Below, one piece after another: positions 9,473-16,674 of a DNA stretch of 64,000 nt. The stretch spans positions 30,558 to 94,557 of the forward strand of contig NZ_AVPG01000011.1 of the NCBI RefSeq assembly GCF_000775615.1, read 5' to 3'. Each line of letters opens with the position of its first letter. Position 1 is the stretch's first letter. The DNA is from Pontibacillus litoralis JSM 072002 (GTDB lineage Bacteria > Bacillota > Bacilli > Bacillales > BH030062). The notes under the pieces were generated by a model. That model did not search any database, was not told the origin of the DNA, and saw nothing but the letters and a program-made list of their open reading frames with translations. The translations under genes were made by a program, and so were the position numbers.

Positions 9473-9961
9473 ATGAATATTTCCATTTCCAAACTTCCTG
9501 GTATTGGACAAAAAATAAGTTTTACAACAGGAGAGGATAGTCAACTCGTGTTGATTGTTCATCATACTGGTAAGCGAGAATTGTATTTTTTTGAAGAGGC
9601 TGGAAGTGATGAAGCGGACTTTGGCATGGACCTTACCGCTGATGAGACGCGAGAACTAGGTGCTCAGCTATTAGGTGCAACATACCAACCAGTTGATGCA
9701 GATAAATTGAAGATGTTTAACAACCAAATTGTGATTGATTGGGTTGGAATAAAAGAAGCATCCTCTCTTGTAAATAAAACGATAGAAGAATCTGAAGTGA
9801 GAAATAAGACGGGAGCAACCATTATTGGTATTGTAAAAGGAGAAGACATTACCGCTATTCCAGAAGCACATACAAAGCTTCAGGCAGGCGATGTAATTAT
9901 GGCGATTGGAAAAAAAGATCAAATCGCAACATTAACTTCTCTATGTAAAGGAGAGGAATGA
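9473..9961 (+). CDS. khtT: K+/H+ antiporter regulatory subunit KhtT
   Basis: Cytosolic regulatory subunit of the KhtTU potassium/proton antiporter. In B. subtilis KhtT binds c-di-AMP and responds to pH. The N-terminal half resembles B. subtilis KhtT (LPGIGQKISF, KRELYFFEE). The C-terminal 80 residues or so form an RCK_C (TrkA-C) domain with the typical ending LQAGDVIMAIGKKDQI. I chose ATG 9473, which gives 162 residues; the AAGGAGG site is 12 bases upstream, somewhat far. An ATG at 9449 in frame precedes that site and is unlikely. The next gene begins 6 bases after the stop codon. Confidence 0.92.
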   Translation: MNISISKLPGIGQKISFTTGEDSQLVLIVHHTGKRELYFFEEAGSDEADFGMDLTADETRELGAQLLGATYQPVDADKLKMFNNQIVIDWVGIKEASSLVNKTIEESEVRNKTGATIIGIVKGEDITAIPEAHTKLQAGDVIMAIGKKDQIATLTSLCKGEE

Positions 9962-9967
9962 TGATAC

Positions 9968-11149
9968 GTGGATGTTGAATTGCCAACGTTACTCGGTGCA
10001 GGACTCGTATTACTATTAATTTTTTGGTTAGGATTGTTAAGTCTAAAAATAAAAATTCCGAGTGTCATCCTATATATCCTATTAGGGATTTTACTAGCAG
10101 ATGCATTGCATGAAAATGAAATATTGCATTTTTCTAGTGAAGTAGGTATTGTATTGCTATTTTTCTTATTAGGATTAGAATTTAATGTTAACCGGCTCGG
10201 TGGCATAGCGAAGAAGATATGGCCTGCAGGGTTAATGGATGTAGCTTTAAGTCTTGGTGTTTCTATGCTATTGTGCTTAGCTTTCGGCATGGACTTATTT
10301 ACATCATTTTTAATCGGTGGGGTTACATATGCAACTAGTTCGTCCATAACGGCTAAATTGCTAGACGATACAGGGCGCATGGCTAACTCGGAGACAGAAT
10401 TTATATTAGCTTTATTGATTTTTGAAGATTTGGTAGCACCTATTGTTGTAGCAATCATTATGGGGATGAGTAGTGGGGAAAGTTTTCAAACGACAGATCT
10501 TCTCTTGTTGCTTAGTAAAATTATTGTATTAGCCTTAGGTGCAATTATATTAGGAAAGACGGTCTTTAAACATTTTGAGAAATTGTTAAACAAAATCGAA
10601 GACGAAGATTTCAAGATAGCTTTGTTAGTAGGTATTGCGTTATCTTACGGTGGATTAGCGTTACTTCTCGGTTTATCAGAAGTGTTAGGTGCCTTTTTAG
10701 CTGGTATGATGCTAGCTGAGATTGGTAAGATTGAACGCGTTGAGCAAACGGTTCATCCTATAAAAGACTTAATGCTACCAATGTTCTTCGTGTATTTTGG
10801 TACATCAATAGAATTTGATCAAGGTATTCCATATGCGGGGTTATTAATTGCTTTGCTAGGTTGGTCACTGCTTGCCAAGCTACTTGTTGGTATGATTGGA
10901 GGCAGGATGTTTGGATTATCGAAGCGAGTATCCTTTCGAGCAGGCTTGTCTATATGCGCTAGAGGAGAATTTTCTGTTGTTATTGCCGCCATGGCAAGTG
11001 GATTAATTAAAGTATTTAGTGGAATGTACATCGTCATTGCCGCATTTATAGGCATGATGTTATTTGAACGAGCTCCACAACTGACGAATTTAGTTTATGG
11101 GAAACCACAGAAAAAGAAGAAGAACTTGAAGGTACCCGGAAGTTCATGA
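9968..11149 (+). CDS. khtU: K+/H+ antiporter subunit KhtU (CPA2 family)
   Basis: Membrane transporter of the CPA2 cation/proton antiporter family that exports K+ in exchange for H+, working with KhtT. The 393 residues form 11 to 13 hydrophobic segments. They include the conserved VTYATSSSITAKLLDD and LLIFEDLVAPIVVA stretches with acidic residues in membrane positions. The C-terminus ends in a lysine-rich tail and lacks an internal RCK domain, in keeping with the separate KhtT subunit. Translation probably begins at GTG 9968, because TGA at 9962 blocks any upstream start in frame. It forms an operon with khtT and ends at a strong hairpin. Confidence 0.93.
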   Translation: MDVELPTLLGAGLVLLLIFWLGLLSLKIKIPSVILYILLGILLADALHENEILHFSSEVGIVLLFFLLGLEFNVNRLGGIAKKIWPAGLMDVALSLGVSMLLCLAFGMDLFTSFLIGGVTYATSSSITAKLLDDTGRMANSETEFILALLIFEDLVAPIVVAIIMGMSSGESFQTTDLLLLLSKIIVLALGAIILGKTVFKHFEKLLNKIEDEDFKIALLVGIALSYGGLALLLGLSEVLGAFLAGMMLAEIGKIERVEQTVHPIKDLMLPMFFVYFGTSIEFDQGIPYAGLLIALLGWSLLAKLLVGMIGGRMFGLSKRVSFRAGLSICARGEFSVVIAAMASGLIKVFSGMYIVIAAFIGMMLFERAPQLTNLVYGKPQKKKKNLKVPGSS

Positions 11150-11153
11150 TTAG

Positions 11154-11193
11154 AAAAATGCCTTATGCTACATATCTAGCGTAAGGCATTTTT
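11154..11193. terminator. Bidirectional terminator between khtU and kapB
   Basis: AAAAATGCCTTATGCTA pairs with TAGCGTAAGGCATTTTT. The flanking A and T runs let it work in both directions between the convergent genes. Confidence 0.92.
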
Positions 11194-11205
11194 GAAGAAA
11201 ATAAT

Positions 11206-11583
11206 CTAACCGAAATATTGCTGTTCTAGTTGTTCGAGCTGTCTAGTTGCTTTTTGGTTAAATGCATTATCTTTTTGGAGTTTGTTTTTTAATTGGTCAA
11301 CTGCTTGTTTTAACGATTGCTGGTAGTCAGGTATATCTCCGTTAAATGGTTTTACAACAGATTTAGATACGTTTGCCTTCTCGGAAAAACTGAGCGCTTT
11401 TCGTTGATGGAAGAAGACATTTTCCGTTTGGCCTGGATTGTGAAGATCTCCTTGCTGAGGGTGTTTAAGGACAGCTAACACTTTGACTACATATACGTGA
11501 CCCCGATCTTCAGCAATTTCACCTATGTACTTTCCTGTTTTATAATGAGCAGTTACGTAATCTCCTAGAAGAAATGTCGCCAT
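11206..11583 (-). CDS. kapB: Kinase-associated protein KapB (sporulation signalling)
   Basis: KapB is needed for the sensor kinase KinB to feed the Spo0 phosphorelay in B. subtilis. The 125 residues align well with it: the SH3-like first half (GDYVTAHYKTGKYIGEI), HPQQGDLHNPGQTENVFFHQRKAL, and a helical C-terminal half ending LEQQYFG. I chose the ATG at 11583, seven bases after AGGAGGT. The longer frame from 11622 would place the ribosome binding site inside the gene. KinB, the usual neighbour, is not in the window. patB, a near neighbour in B. subtilis, lies 1.6 kb away. Confidence 0.9.
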   Translation of the reverse strand: MATFLLGDYVTAHYKTGKYIGEIAEDRGHVYVVKVLAVLKHPQQGDLHNPGQTENVFFHQRKALSFSEKANVSKSVVKPFNGDIPDYQQSLKQAVDQLKNKLQKDNAFNQKATRQLEQLEQQYFG

Positions 11584-11706
11584 AGAATAACCTCCTGTAT
11601 GTATGTACTTGTATCGTATCAAATTTGTTTGGGTAGGAACAGTATCTTGTGTTTGCTATAATAGTCATAAAAGAGTCTTAATGGATAAGAAGGGGCGTGA
11701 TGATGT

Positions 11707-11916
11707 ATGATGGAGTTTTTGTATTTTCCAGAGGATAAGACAGCATATATTCCGGCTGTCATTACGTTAATTATTTTTGCTATTGGAGCAGTCATTGTAA
11801 TGCGAATTATTATAAATGCATCTAGAAAACAAGAGCAACAAGCCCATGAACAATTTGGTGAGCAGATGAACGTTCATCATGAAACATATTCGCAAACGTC
11901 AACAAATAAGAAGTAA
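11707..11916 (+). CDS. Small single-pass membrane protein
   Basis: A 69-residue protein with one clear membrane segment at about residues 13-35 (AYIPAVITLIIFAIGAVIVM) and a polar tail rich in Gln, His and Thr. I do not recognise a family. Two adjacent ATG codons at 11707 and 11710 are possible starts. The ribosome binding site GAAGGGG is rather far upstream, so the start is uncertain. A good terminator follows the stop codon. The gene is divergent from kapB and convergent with the oxidase-like gene. Confidence 0.6.
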   Translation: MMEFLYFPEDKTAYIPAVITLIIFAIGAVIVMRIIINASRKQEQQAHEQFGEQMNVHHETYSQTSTNKK

Positions 11917-11935
11917 TAGCTCTCTAAAGGTAAAG

Positions 11936-11967
11936 AGGGACACCGTTTTGAAGTGTCCCTGTTTTTT
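11936..11967 (+). terminator. Terminator after the small membrane protein
   Basis: AGGGACAC pairs with GTGTCCCT and is followed by GTTTTTTT. Confidence 0.88.
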
Positions 11968-11970
11968 TGA

Positions 11971-12354
11971 TTATTCTTGGCTGCCACTGTGGACATTTTT
12001 ATACACATTGATGATGAAAAGAATGATAGAAATCGCTAACATACTACCGCCGAACCACACACAAATTTGGATAAGCATCATAGGGACTTTTGCATAAATG
12101 GCGAACATACCGAATAATAAAACTGGCAAACTAATTTGATAGAGCCAAAAATGAGCAACTCCTAACGGATGATTACCCGCCTTTGGATAAATCGAGTAGA
12201 TCACGCCAATGATAGCTGTTGTTAACCAACCAACTACATTAATGTGAGCGTGTGTAGCTCCCCACTGTAGTTGTACGGTTGCATGCATATAAATTCCAAA
12301 CCCAACCCCCAACAGAAAATACAGAACGGCCGCTTTAATCCATCTAGACCCCAT
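11971..12354 (-). CDS. Stand-alone mini cytochrome c oxidase subunit I-like membrane protein
   Basis: A 127-residue protein with four hydrophobic segments that resembles part of heme-copper oxidase subunit I. The motif WGATHAHINVVGW at 31-43 (His35, His37), His24 in the first segment and His68 in the third are arranged as in that superfamily. A complete subunit has 12 or more helices, so this is not a working oxidase alone. Small proteins of this type occur in many Bacillaceae. The reading frame is intact with a good GAGGAGGA ribosome binding site, so it is not simply a pseudogene. It could bind heme or partner another membrane protein; its role is unknown. Confidence 0.75.
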   Translation of the reverse strand: MGSRWIKAAVLYFLLGVGFGIYMHATVQLQWGATHAHINVVGWLTTAIIGVIYSIYPKAGNHPLGVAHFWLYQISLPVLLFGMFAIYAKVPMMLIQICVWFGGSMLAISIILFIINVYKNVHSGSQE

Positions 12355-12511
12355 CTGAATTCCTCCTCTACATAGACATGCCTTCTTAATTATTCAAATA
12401 TATGGTGGACGAATGCTATATATGCTTTTCAATTGTTTTTTTTCTGCGTGCGATTAGGTAATACGCCTTTTGGTGAAACTAATGGTAGAACGATGTAGAA
12501 AGGAGAAATAT

Positions 12512-13093
12512 ATGAGTAAATGGTTTGGCGTAATGACTGTATGTGTAGGTTTGTTCTTAAGTGGTTGTGATATGAATCGTTCGGTACTTAAGATTGACAT
12601 GTATAATTCAGAAGGGGATTCTTTAGGCACTGCTACATTGACAGAAGGTGCTGATGCAGTGGATGTTAAGCTATCATTAACAGGTTTAGAACCAGGATTG
12701 CACGGCATTCATGTCCACGAATTTCCGAAATGTGAGGGTCCCGATTTTAAGTCGGCTGGCAGTCACTTGAACCCAGATGGTAAAAATCATGGACTACTGA
12801 ATCCTGATGGCTCTCATTTAGGTGACTTACCGAATATTGAAGCAGATAGCAGTGGAGCAGTAGAAGCAGATGTTACAATATCAGGTGCAACGTTGAAGGA
12901 TGGGAAAACATCTCTGCTACGTGATAATGGTACTTCATTAATTATACATCAAGGACAAGATGATGGAGTAAGTCAACCTGCTGGAAATGCTGGGGAGAGA
13001 ATCGCGTGTGGAAAAATACAAGTAGATGAGGCTCAAAAACAAGACGCGCCTTCTGACCCAACAGAAGATGGCGAGCAGAAGATGAAAGAATAA
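12512..13093 (+). CDS. sodC: Lipoprotein Cu/Zn superoxide dismutase (SodC, YojM-like)
   Basis: Extracytoplasmic enzyme converting superoxide to oxygen and peroxide. A signal peptide ends in the lipobox LSGC (Cys19), so the protein should be membrane-anchored. All metal ligands of a working Cu/Zn enzyme can be found: His67, His69, His85 (bridging), His93, His102, Asp105 and His146. The disulfide pair Cys74 and Cys166 and an arginine (Arg163) just before the second cysteine are also present. The ATG at 12512 follows AAAGGAG. The frame could extend 14 codons upstream, but without a ribosome binding site. The last 25 residues are an acidic, polar tail not found in the core family. Confidence 0.93.
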   Translation: MSKWFGVMTVCVGLFLSGCDMNRSVLKIDMYNSEGDSLGTATLTEGADAVDVKLSLTGLEPGLHGIHVHEFPKCEGPDFKSAGSHLNPDGKNHGLLNPDGSHLGDLPNIEADSSGAVEADVTISGATLKDGKTSLLRDNGTSLIIHQGQDDGVSQPAGNAGERIACGKIQVDEAQKQDAPSDPTEDGEQKMKE

Positions 13094-13150
13094 TAAATGT
13101 TGAGGTTGTCCTAAAGTGCAACTGTTGGACTTAGAACAACCATCAACGAT

Positions 13151-14314
13151 TTACTTTTGTGTTGCTTGGATTAACCTGTTAATCCCTTCTTCTAATAGAG
13201 GACGTGGACATGCGATATTCATCCGCATAAACCCAGTACCTAATGAACCGAAGGATGCACCATCGTTTAAACCAACTTTTGCTTCCTGTTGCATGAAATG
13301 CTTTAATTGCTCCTGGGATAATTCAAGATTTCGGCAGTCTAACCATAGTAAATACGTTCCTTCAGGTTCTACGACACGGATGCTCGTATGCGTTTCAAGC
13401 ATGTCTTTCACATATGCTTTATGGCTTTGAAGAACTGTTAATAAATCATCTAACCATGCTTCACCATCGCTGTACGCTGCTTCCATGGCAGTTATGGCAA
13501 ACGTGTTAAGCATCTTCATACCTTGCTTAGTGAATTGATCATCGATTTGCTTTTTACGATGCTCGCTAGGAGTAACGATGTATGACGCTTGTAAACCTGC
13601 TAAGTTAAAGGTTTTGGATGGTGCTAAACATGTAATGGTTTGTTCCGAGATTTGATCACCTAGAGATGCGATTGGTATATGGGTATGCCCTTGATAAATT
13701 AAGTCTGCATGAATTTCATCAGAAATAATCATCGTGTTGTTTTGTAAGCAAAGTTCGGCCATGCGTTGTAACTCATCCTTCGTCCAAACGCGTCCAACAG
13801 GATTGTGCGGATTGCATAAAATGAATGCTTTAATCCCGTTTTTTAACTGTTGTTCAAAGTCATCAAAATCAATTTCATAACGATAATTATTGTACTGTAA
13901 AGGATTTTCTACAATCGTTCGTTGATGCTTTTTAATTACATCAAAGAATGGGGGATATACTGGTGTTTGGATTAAAATGCGATCTTCTGGTTGTGTTACT
14001 GCTTCGATGATGGTATGTAATGACGGTACAACACCGGGGCTAAAGGTAATCCATTTAGAATCGATTTCCCATTGATGTCGTCTAGCTAACCATGATTGAA
14101 TCGCTTCGTGTACACTCTCATCTGTAAACGTGTAGCCATAAATGCCGTGTGAAGCTCTTTTTGATATGGCATCCTGTACAGCTTGAGGGGTTGCAAAATC
14201 CATGTCTGCTACCCACATAGGAAGAACATCTTTCTCTTTAAAAAGTTTTTCCGTTAAGTCCCATTTTACTGATTTTGTATTTCTGCGATTAATAACCTCA
14301 TCAAACTTAGTCAA
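13151..14314 (-). CDS. patB: PatB/MalY-type PLP-dependent C-S lyase
   Basis: Fold-type I pyridoxal phosphate enzyme. PatB of B. subtilis is a cystathionine beta-lyase/C-S lyase, and MalY is its E. coli relative. The Schiff-base lysine is K234 in APSKTFNLAGLQ, and the cofactor aspartate is D199 in SDEIHADL. NPHNPVGRVW and the C-terminal arginine block LGTGFMRMNIACPR are also present. I chose TTG 14314, six bases after AAGGAGGTC. This gives 387 residues starting LTKFDEVI, exactly the B. subtilis length, whereas the longer frame adds 33 residues without a ribosome binding site. Together with yugF upstream it may form a two-gene operon. Confidence 0.93.
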   Translation of the reverse strand: MTKFDEVINRRNTKSVKWDLTEKLFKEKDVLPMWVADMDFATPQAVQDAISKRASHGIYGYTFTDESVHEAIQSWLARRHQWEIDSKWITFSPGVVPSLHTIIEAVTQPEDRILIQTPVYPPFFDVIKKHQRTIVENPLQYNNYRYEIDFDDFEQQLKNGIKAFILCNPHNPVGRVWTKDELQRMAELCLQNNTMIISDEIHADLIYQGHTHIPIASLGDQISEQTITCLAPSKTFNLAGLQASYIVTPSEHRKKQIDDQFTKQGMKMLNTFAITAMEAAYSDGEAWLDDLLTVLQSHKAYVKDMLETHTSIRVVEPEGTYLLWLDCRNLELSQEQLKHFMQQEAKVGLNDGASFGSLGTGFMRMNIACPRPLLEEGINRLIQATQK

Positions 14315-14404
14315 TCCAATGACCTCCTTCATAAAATGCTTCAATATACTTATCATACAAAAAAATAAAAACAATTGAAAAGAAGAAGGCTTTGATTTGT
14401 AAAG

Positions 14405-14438
14405 AAACAACAAGCAACTAAGAAGTCGCTTGTTGTTT
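14405..14438 (-). terminator. Hairpin at the end of yugF
   Basis: AAACAACAAGCAACT pairs with AGTCGCTTGTTGTTT around the yugF stop codon. There is only a weak T tract on the minus strand, so it may attenuate rather than fully separate yugF from patB. Confidence 0.55.
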
Positions 14439-15263
14439 AGAAGTAGCGCAAAACTGTTTAATTTTTTCAGTTAGAATGAGTGGTATTTCCTCAGGGAGAA
14501 AATGACCAATATTCTCAAATGTTTCAAGGGATGCTTTCGGCAAGTCTTCTACAAGTTTGTAGCCGAGAGAAATAGGTAAAACTCGATCTTCCTTGCCCCA
14601 AAAAACGAGACACTCAGAATCAATTGCCTGTAAATGCTGTGAGGGTAAATCTCCTTCACGTTCGCGAATGAGTTTACTTAAACATTGGAACATATTCTTT
14701 TTCAGAAAAGGTCTCATATATTCTTGGAGCATTTCTTTGTTGATGGTAGCGGGATCATAAACGCATTGGAGTAAAGATTCATAAGCGCCTTTTTTGTATA
14801 AATAACGCTTCACGTAAAGTGGGAAAAAGGGCAACTTTGTGAGAAATTGCATGATACTACTTGCTTTTCCTTGATAAGTTGAAGGGGCGAATAAGATAAG
14901 CTTTTCTACCCGATTAGGATAAAGGTGACTAAACAAAAGGGCAACTTGACCTCCCATTGAATGCCCTGCAATGGTTGCTTTTGGAATGTTATGCTTGTCT
15001 AATAATTCAGCTATAATAGTGGCGAAATTACGGTAAGTGAATTCGTAAGATGGCACTTTATCGGTGTCTCCAAATGGTGGATAGTCAAATGTAAAGATGG
15101 TAAATTGATCCAAAAGCTCAGAAATCATAAATCGATAACAGAATTTCGATGAAAATAATCCATGTACGAATACAATGGCTGGTTTCGGTGTGGAGGAGGT
15201 GGAATGATACTGGTACGAAACGTTAATACCATTATGAGTTAGCCATAAATATTCTTTGTTCAT
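14418..15263 (-). CDS. yugF: Alpha/beta hydrolase YugF-like
   Basis: Alpha/beta hydrolase of 281 residues with unknown substrate. The nucleophile is Ser102 in AGHSMGG. The oxyanion motif VFVHGLF is near residue 33, the catalytic Asp is in WGKEDRVLP, and the His is in NIGHFLPEE near the C-terminus. A cap region lies between them. I chose ATG 15263, which follows ACGGAGG by 9 bases; the longer frame adds 33 residues without a ribosome binding site. The yugF-patB-kapB neighbourhood is also found in B. subtilis, which supports the name. There is no signal peptide, so it should act in the cytosol. Confidence 0.85.
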   Translation of the reverse strand: MNKEYLWLTHNGINVSYQYHSTSSTPKPAIVFVHGLFSSKFCYRFMISELLDQFTIFTFDYPPFGDTDKVPSYEFTYRNFATIIAELLDKHNIPKATIAGHSMGGQVALLFSHLYPNRVEKLILFAPSTYQGKASSIMQFLTKLPFFPLYVKRYLYKKGAYESLLQCVYDPATINKEMLQEYMRPFLKKNMFQCLSKLIREREGDLPSQHLQAIDSECLVFWGKEDRVLPISLGYKLVEDLPKASLETFENIGHFLPEEIPLILTEKIKQFCATSKQQATS

Positions 15264-15429
15264 TGCTACTCTGCCTCCGTATCTAATGTTGTATTTATCT
15301 TTTGTTTCTTGTGAAATGATCAATAACATTATACGTATAGAGTATACAGTATAAATGAACACCTTTTACAAAAACTAAACATTATTTTAAAGCAGTTCAC
15401 AATTAAATGTGATAGAATTAAAAAATTTA

Positions 15430-15588
15430 GTGGAGGAAAATCCTTAAACCTTACTATACGCAAAAAAAGCGGAATCATGTCAGGGGATTGTTGGCAAACT
15501 AAAAAAGCAAAGCGATTTAATCCGCTTTGCTAAACAGGGGGAATACGATAAAGTGTTTCGTTACATGTATTTCCCACCTGATGAATAA
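15430..15588 (+). pseudogene. Decayed or start-less small reading frame
   Basis: A frame that reads like a protein runs from 15448 to TAA at 15586-15588: TLLYAKKAESCQGIVGKL, then KKQSDLIRFAKQGEYDKVF, then RYMYFPPDE. It has no ATG, GTG or TTG in a usable place. The in-frame GTG at 15430 is cut off by TAA at 15445-15447. GGAGG at 15432-15436 would place a start exactly at that TAA. It may be a small gene inactivated by a nonsense or start mutation, or a chance open frame. I do not recognise a family. The rest of the 435 bases between yugF and yugI hold only the yugI promoter. Confidence 0.4.
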
Positions 15589-15617
15589 ATAAACCTAAAA
15601 AATTCAGGAAATTATTT

Positions 15618-15646
15618 TTGCCTGATTGATAAAGATATGATAAAAT
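15618..15646 (+). promoter_or_regulatory. Sigma-A-like promoter of yugI
   Basis: TTGCCT at 15618-15623 and TAAAAT at 15641-15646 are separated by 17 bases, about 50 bases upstream of the yugI start codon. Confidence 0.5.
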
Positions 15647-15698
15647 TATTTATTGCGTGAAATGAAAACGAGAATAATGAATCAGGAGTTGTTTCAAT

Positions 15699-16097
15699 AT
15701 GGCAAAGTTTGAAGAAGGTCAAGTGTTACAAGGAAAAATTACAGGAATTCAGCCTTATGGTGCTTTTGTTGCATTAGATGAAGAAGTTCAGGGGTTAGTT
15801 CACATTTCTGAGGTTACTCATGGTTTCGTAAAAGACATCAATGAGCATTTAAACCTTGGAGATGAAGTGAACGTTAAAATTCTAAACATCGACGAAGAAA
15901 AAGGGAAGTACTCTTTATCCATTCGTGCGACTCAAGAGGCTCCAAAACAAGAGCAAAAGCCTAAGCAGCAACGCAAACCTAAGCAACAACAACAGTTCCA
16001 ACAAGAAGAAACACCAGCAGGTTTTAACACACTAAAAGACAAGCTTGATGAGTGGATTAATCAGTCTAAAGAACGCGAAAACACATTCCGTAAGTAA
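15699..16097 (+). CDS. yugI: S1-domain RNA-binding protein YugI (general stress protein 13)
   Basis: A 132-residue protein with one S1 RNA-binding domain at residues 5-75. The typical sequences are GKITGIQPYGAFVALDE, GLVHISEVTHGFVKDI and GDEVNVKILNIDEEKGKYSLSI. After it comes a Gln-, Lys- and Pro-rich linker of low complexity (about 85-110) and a short helical end. In B. subtilis this protein (GSP13) is ribosome-associated and induced by stress. The ATG follows AGGAG by 8 bases. It is monocistronic, with its own promoter and a strong terminator shared with the convergent yuzA. Confidence 0.93.
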   Translation: MAKFEEGQVLQGKITGIQPYGAFVALDEEVQGLVHISEVTHGFVKDINEHLNLGDEVNVKILNIDEEKGKYSLSIRATQEAPKQEQKPKQQRKPKQQQQFQQEETPAGFNTLKDKLDEWINQSKERENTFRK

Positions 16098-16101
16098 TGA
16101 A

Positions 16102-16131
16102 AAATACCGGTCCATAAGACCGGTATTTTTT
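16102..16131. terminator. Bidirectional terminator between yugI and yuzA
   Basis: AAATACCGGTC pairs with GACCGGTATTT, flanked by A and T runs, between convergent genes. Confidence 0.93.
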
Positions 16132-16364
16132 TAGCTTTCTGGTTGAGTTCGATCTGCCATTTCTTCATTTGGCTTGAACAATAGTCCTAAGTTAATTAAT
16201 CCGCTAATACCTACAAGTGTGTATATGATGCGTGCGAATGCTCCACTTTGTTCTCCACCACCAAATAGAGAAGCAACTAAATCAAATTGAAACAGTCCAA
16301 TAAGTCCCCAGTTTATAGCCCCAATAATAACTAAAAGTAATGAGATTCGTTGTATTACGCTCAT
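16131..16364 (-). CDS. yuzA: DUF378 small membrane protein YuzA
   Basis: A 77-residue membrane protein of the DUF378 family, function unknown. It has two hydrophobic segments, at about 5-32 and 44-63, including the family sequence GAINWGLIGLFQFDLVASLFG. The ATG at 16364 follows AAGGAGGAA. The position beside yugI matches the order in B. subtilis. Upstream, 16365-16536 is AT-rich and holds nothing I can assign except presumed promoters. Confidence 0.9.
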   Translation of the reverse strand: MSVIQRISLLLVIIGAINWGLIGLFQFDLVASLFGGGEQSGAFARIIYTLVGISGLINLGLLFKPNEEMADRTQPES

Positions 16365-16536
16365 TTTGTTATTCCTCCTTCAAATGAATGGTACAGCTAT
16401 AGTTTTCTATATTCCCAATAAAATATACCTCTTATTAAATCTAGAGCGTCACTTGCTGATAAGAATGCTTATGGAGCTTTCCTTTTTAAACAATTTCGAA
16501 AGCATATGATATTAGTAAGGAGGAATAGTAAAGAAG

Positions 16537-16674
16537 ATGAAAATGAGCACTACCTTTGTCGAATGTGCAACTTTTTTTATTTGTATTCGTTTACATGGTG
16601 AGGAGTTCTTGATTTGCTATATTCGTTTCGATAAAGTTAATTTAGCAAGTAAACTTGGAGGGATACATATATGA
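16537..16674 (+). CDS. Possible 45-residue leader ORF overlapping the pgi start
   Basis: ATG at 16537 opens 45 codons ending in TGA at 16672-16674, a 4-base ATGA overlap with the pgi start codon as seen in translationally coupled pairs. The peptide begins [14 protein letters not shown] and is rich in Cys, Phe and Ile. TAAGGAGGAA lies 13 bases upstream of the ATG, farther than ideal. A possible promoter (TTGATT at 16609, TAAAGT 17 bases later) lies inside the frame and would let pgi be transcribed without it. There is no known homologue. It may be a coupled leader or chance. Confidence 0.3.
   Translation: MKMSTTFVECATFFICIRLHGEEFLICYIRFDKVNLASKLGGIHI

Noticed and set aside
9919..10458. Antisense frame of 179 codons across khtT-khtU
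   Set aside because: It is the complement of a hydrophobic membrane protein gene, which commonly gives long open frames; no ribosome binding site.
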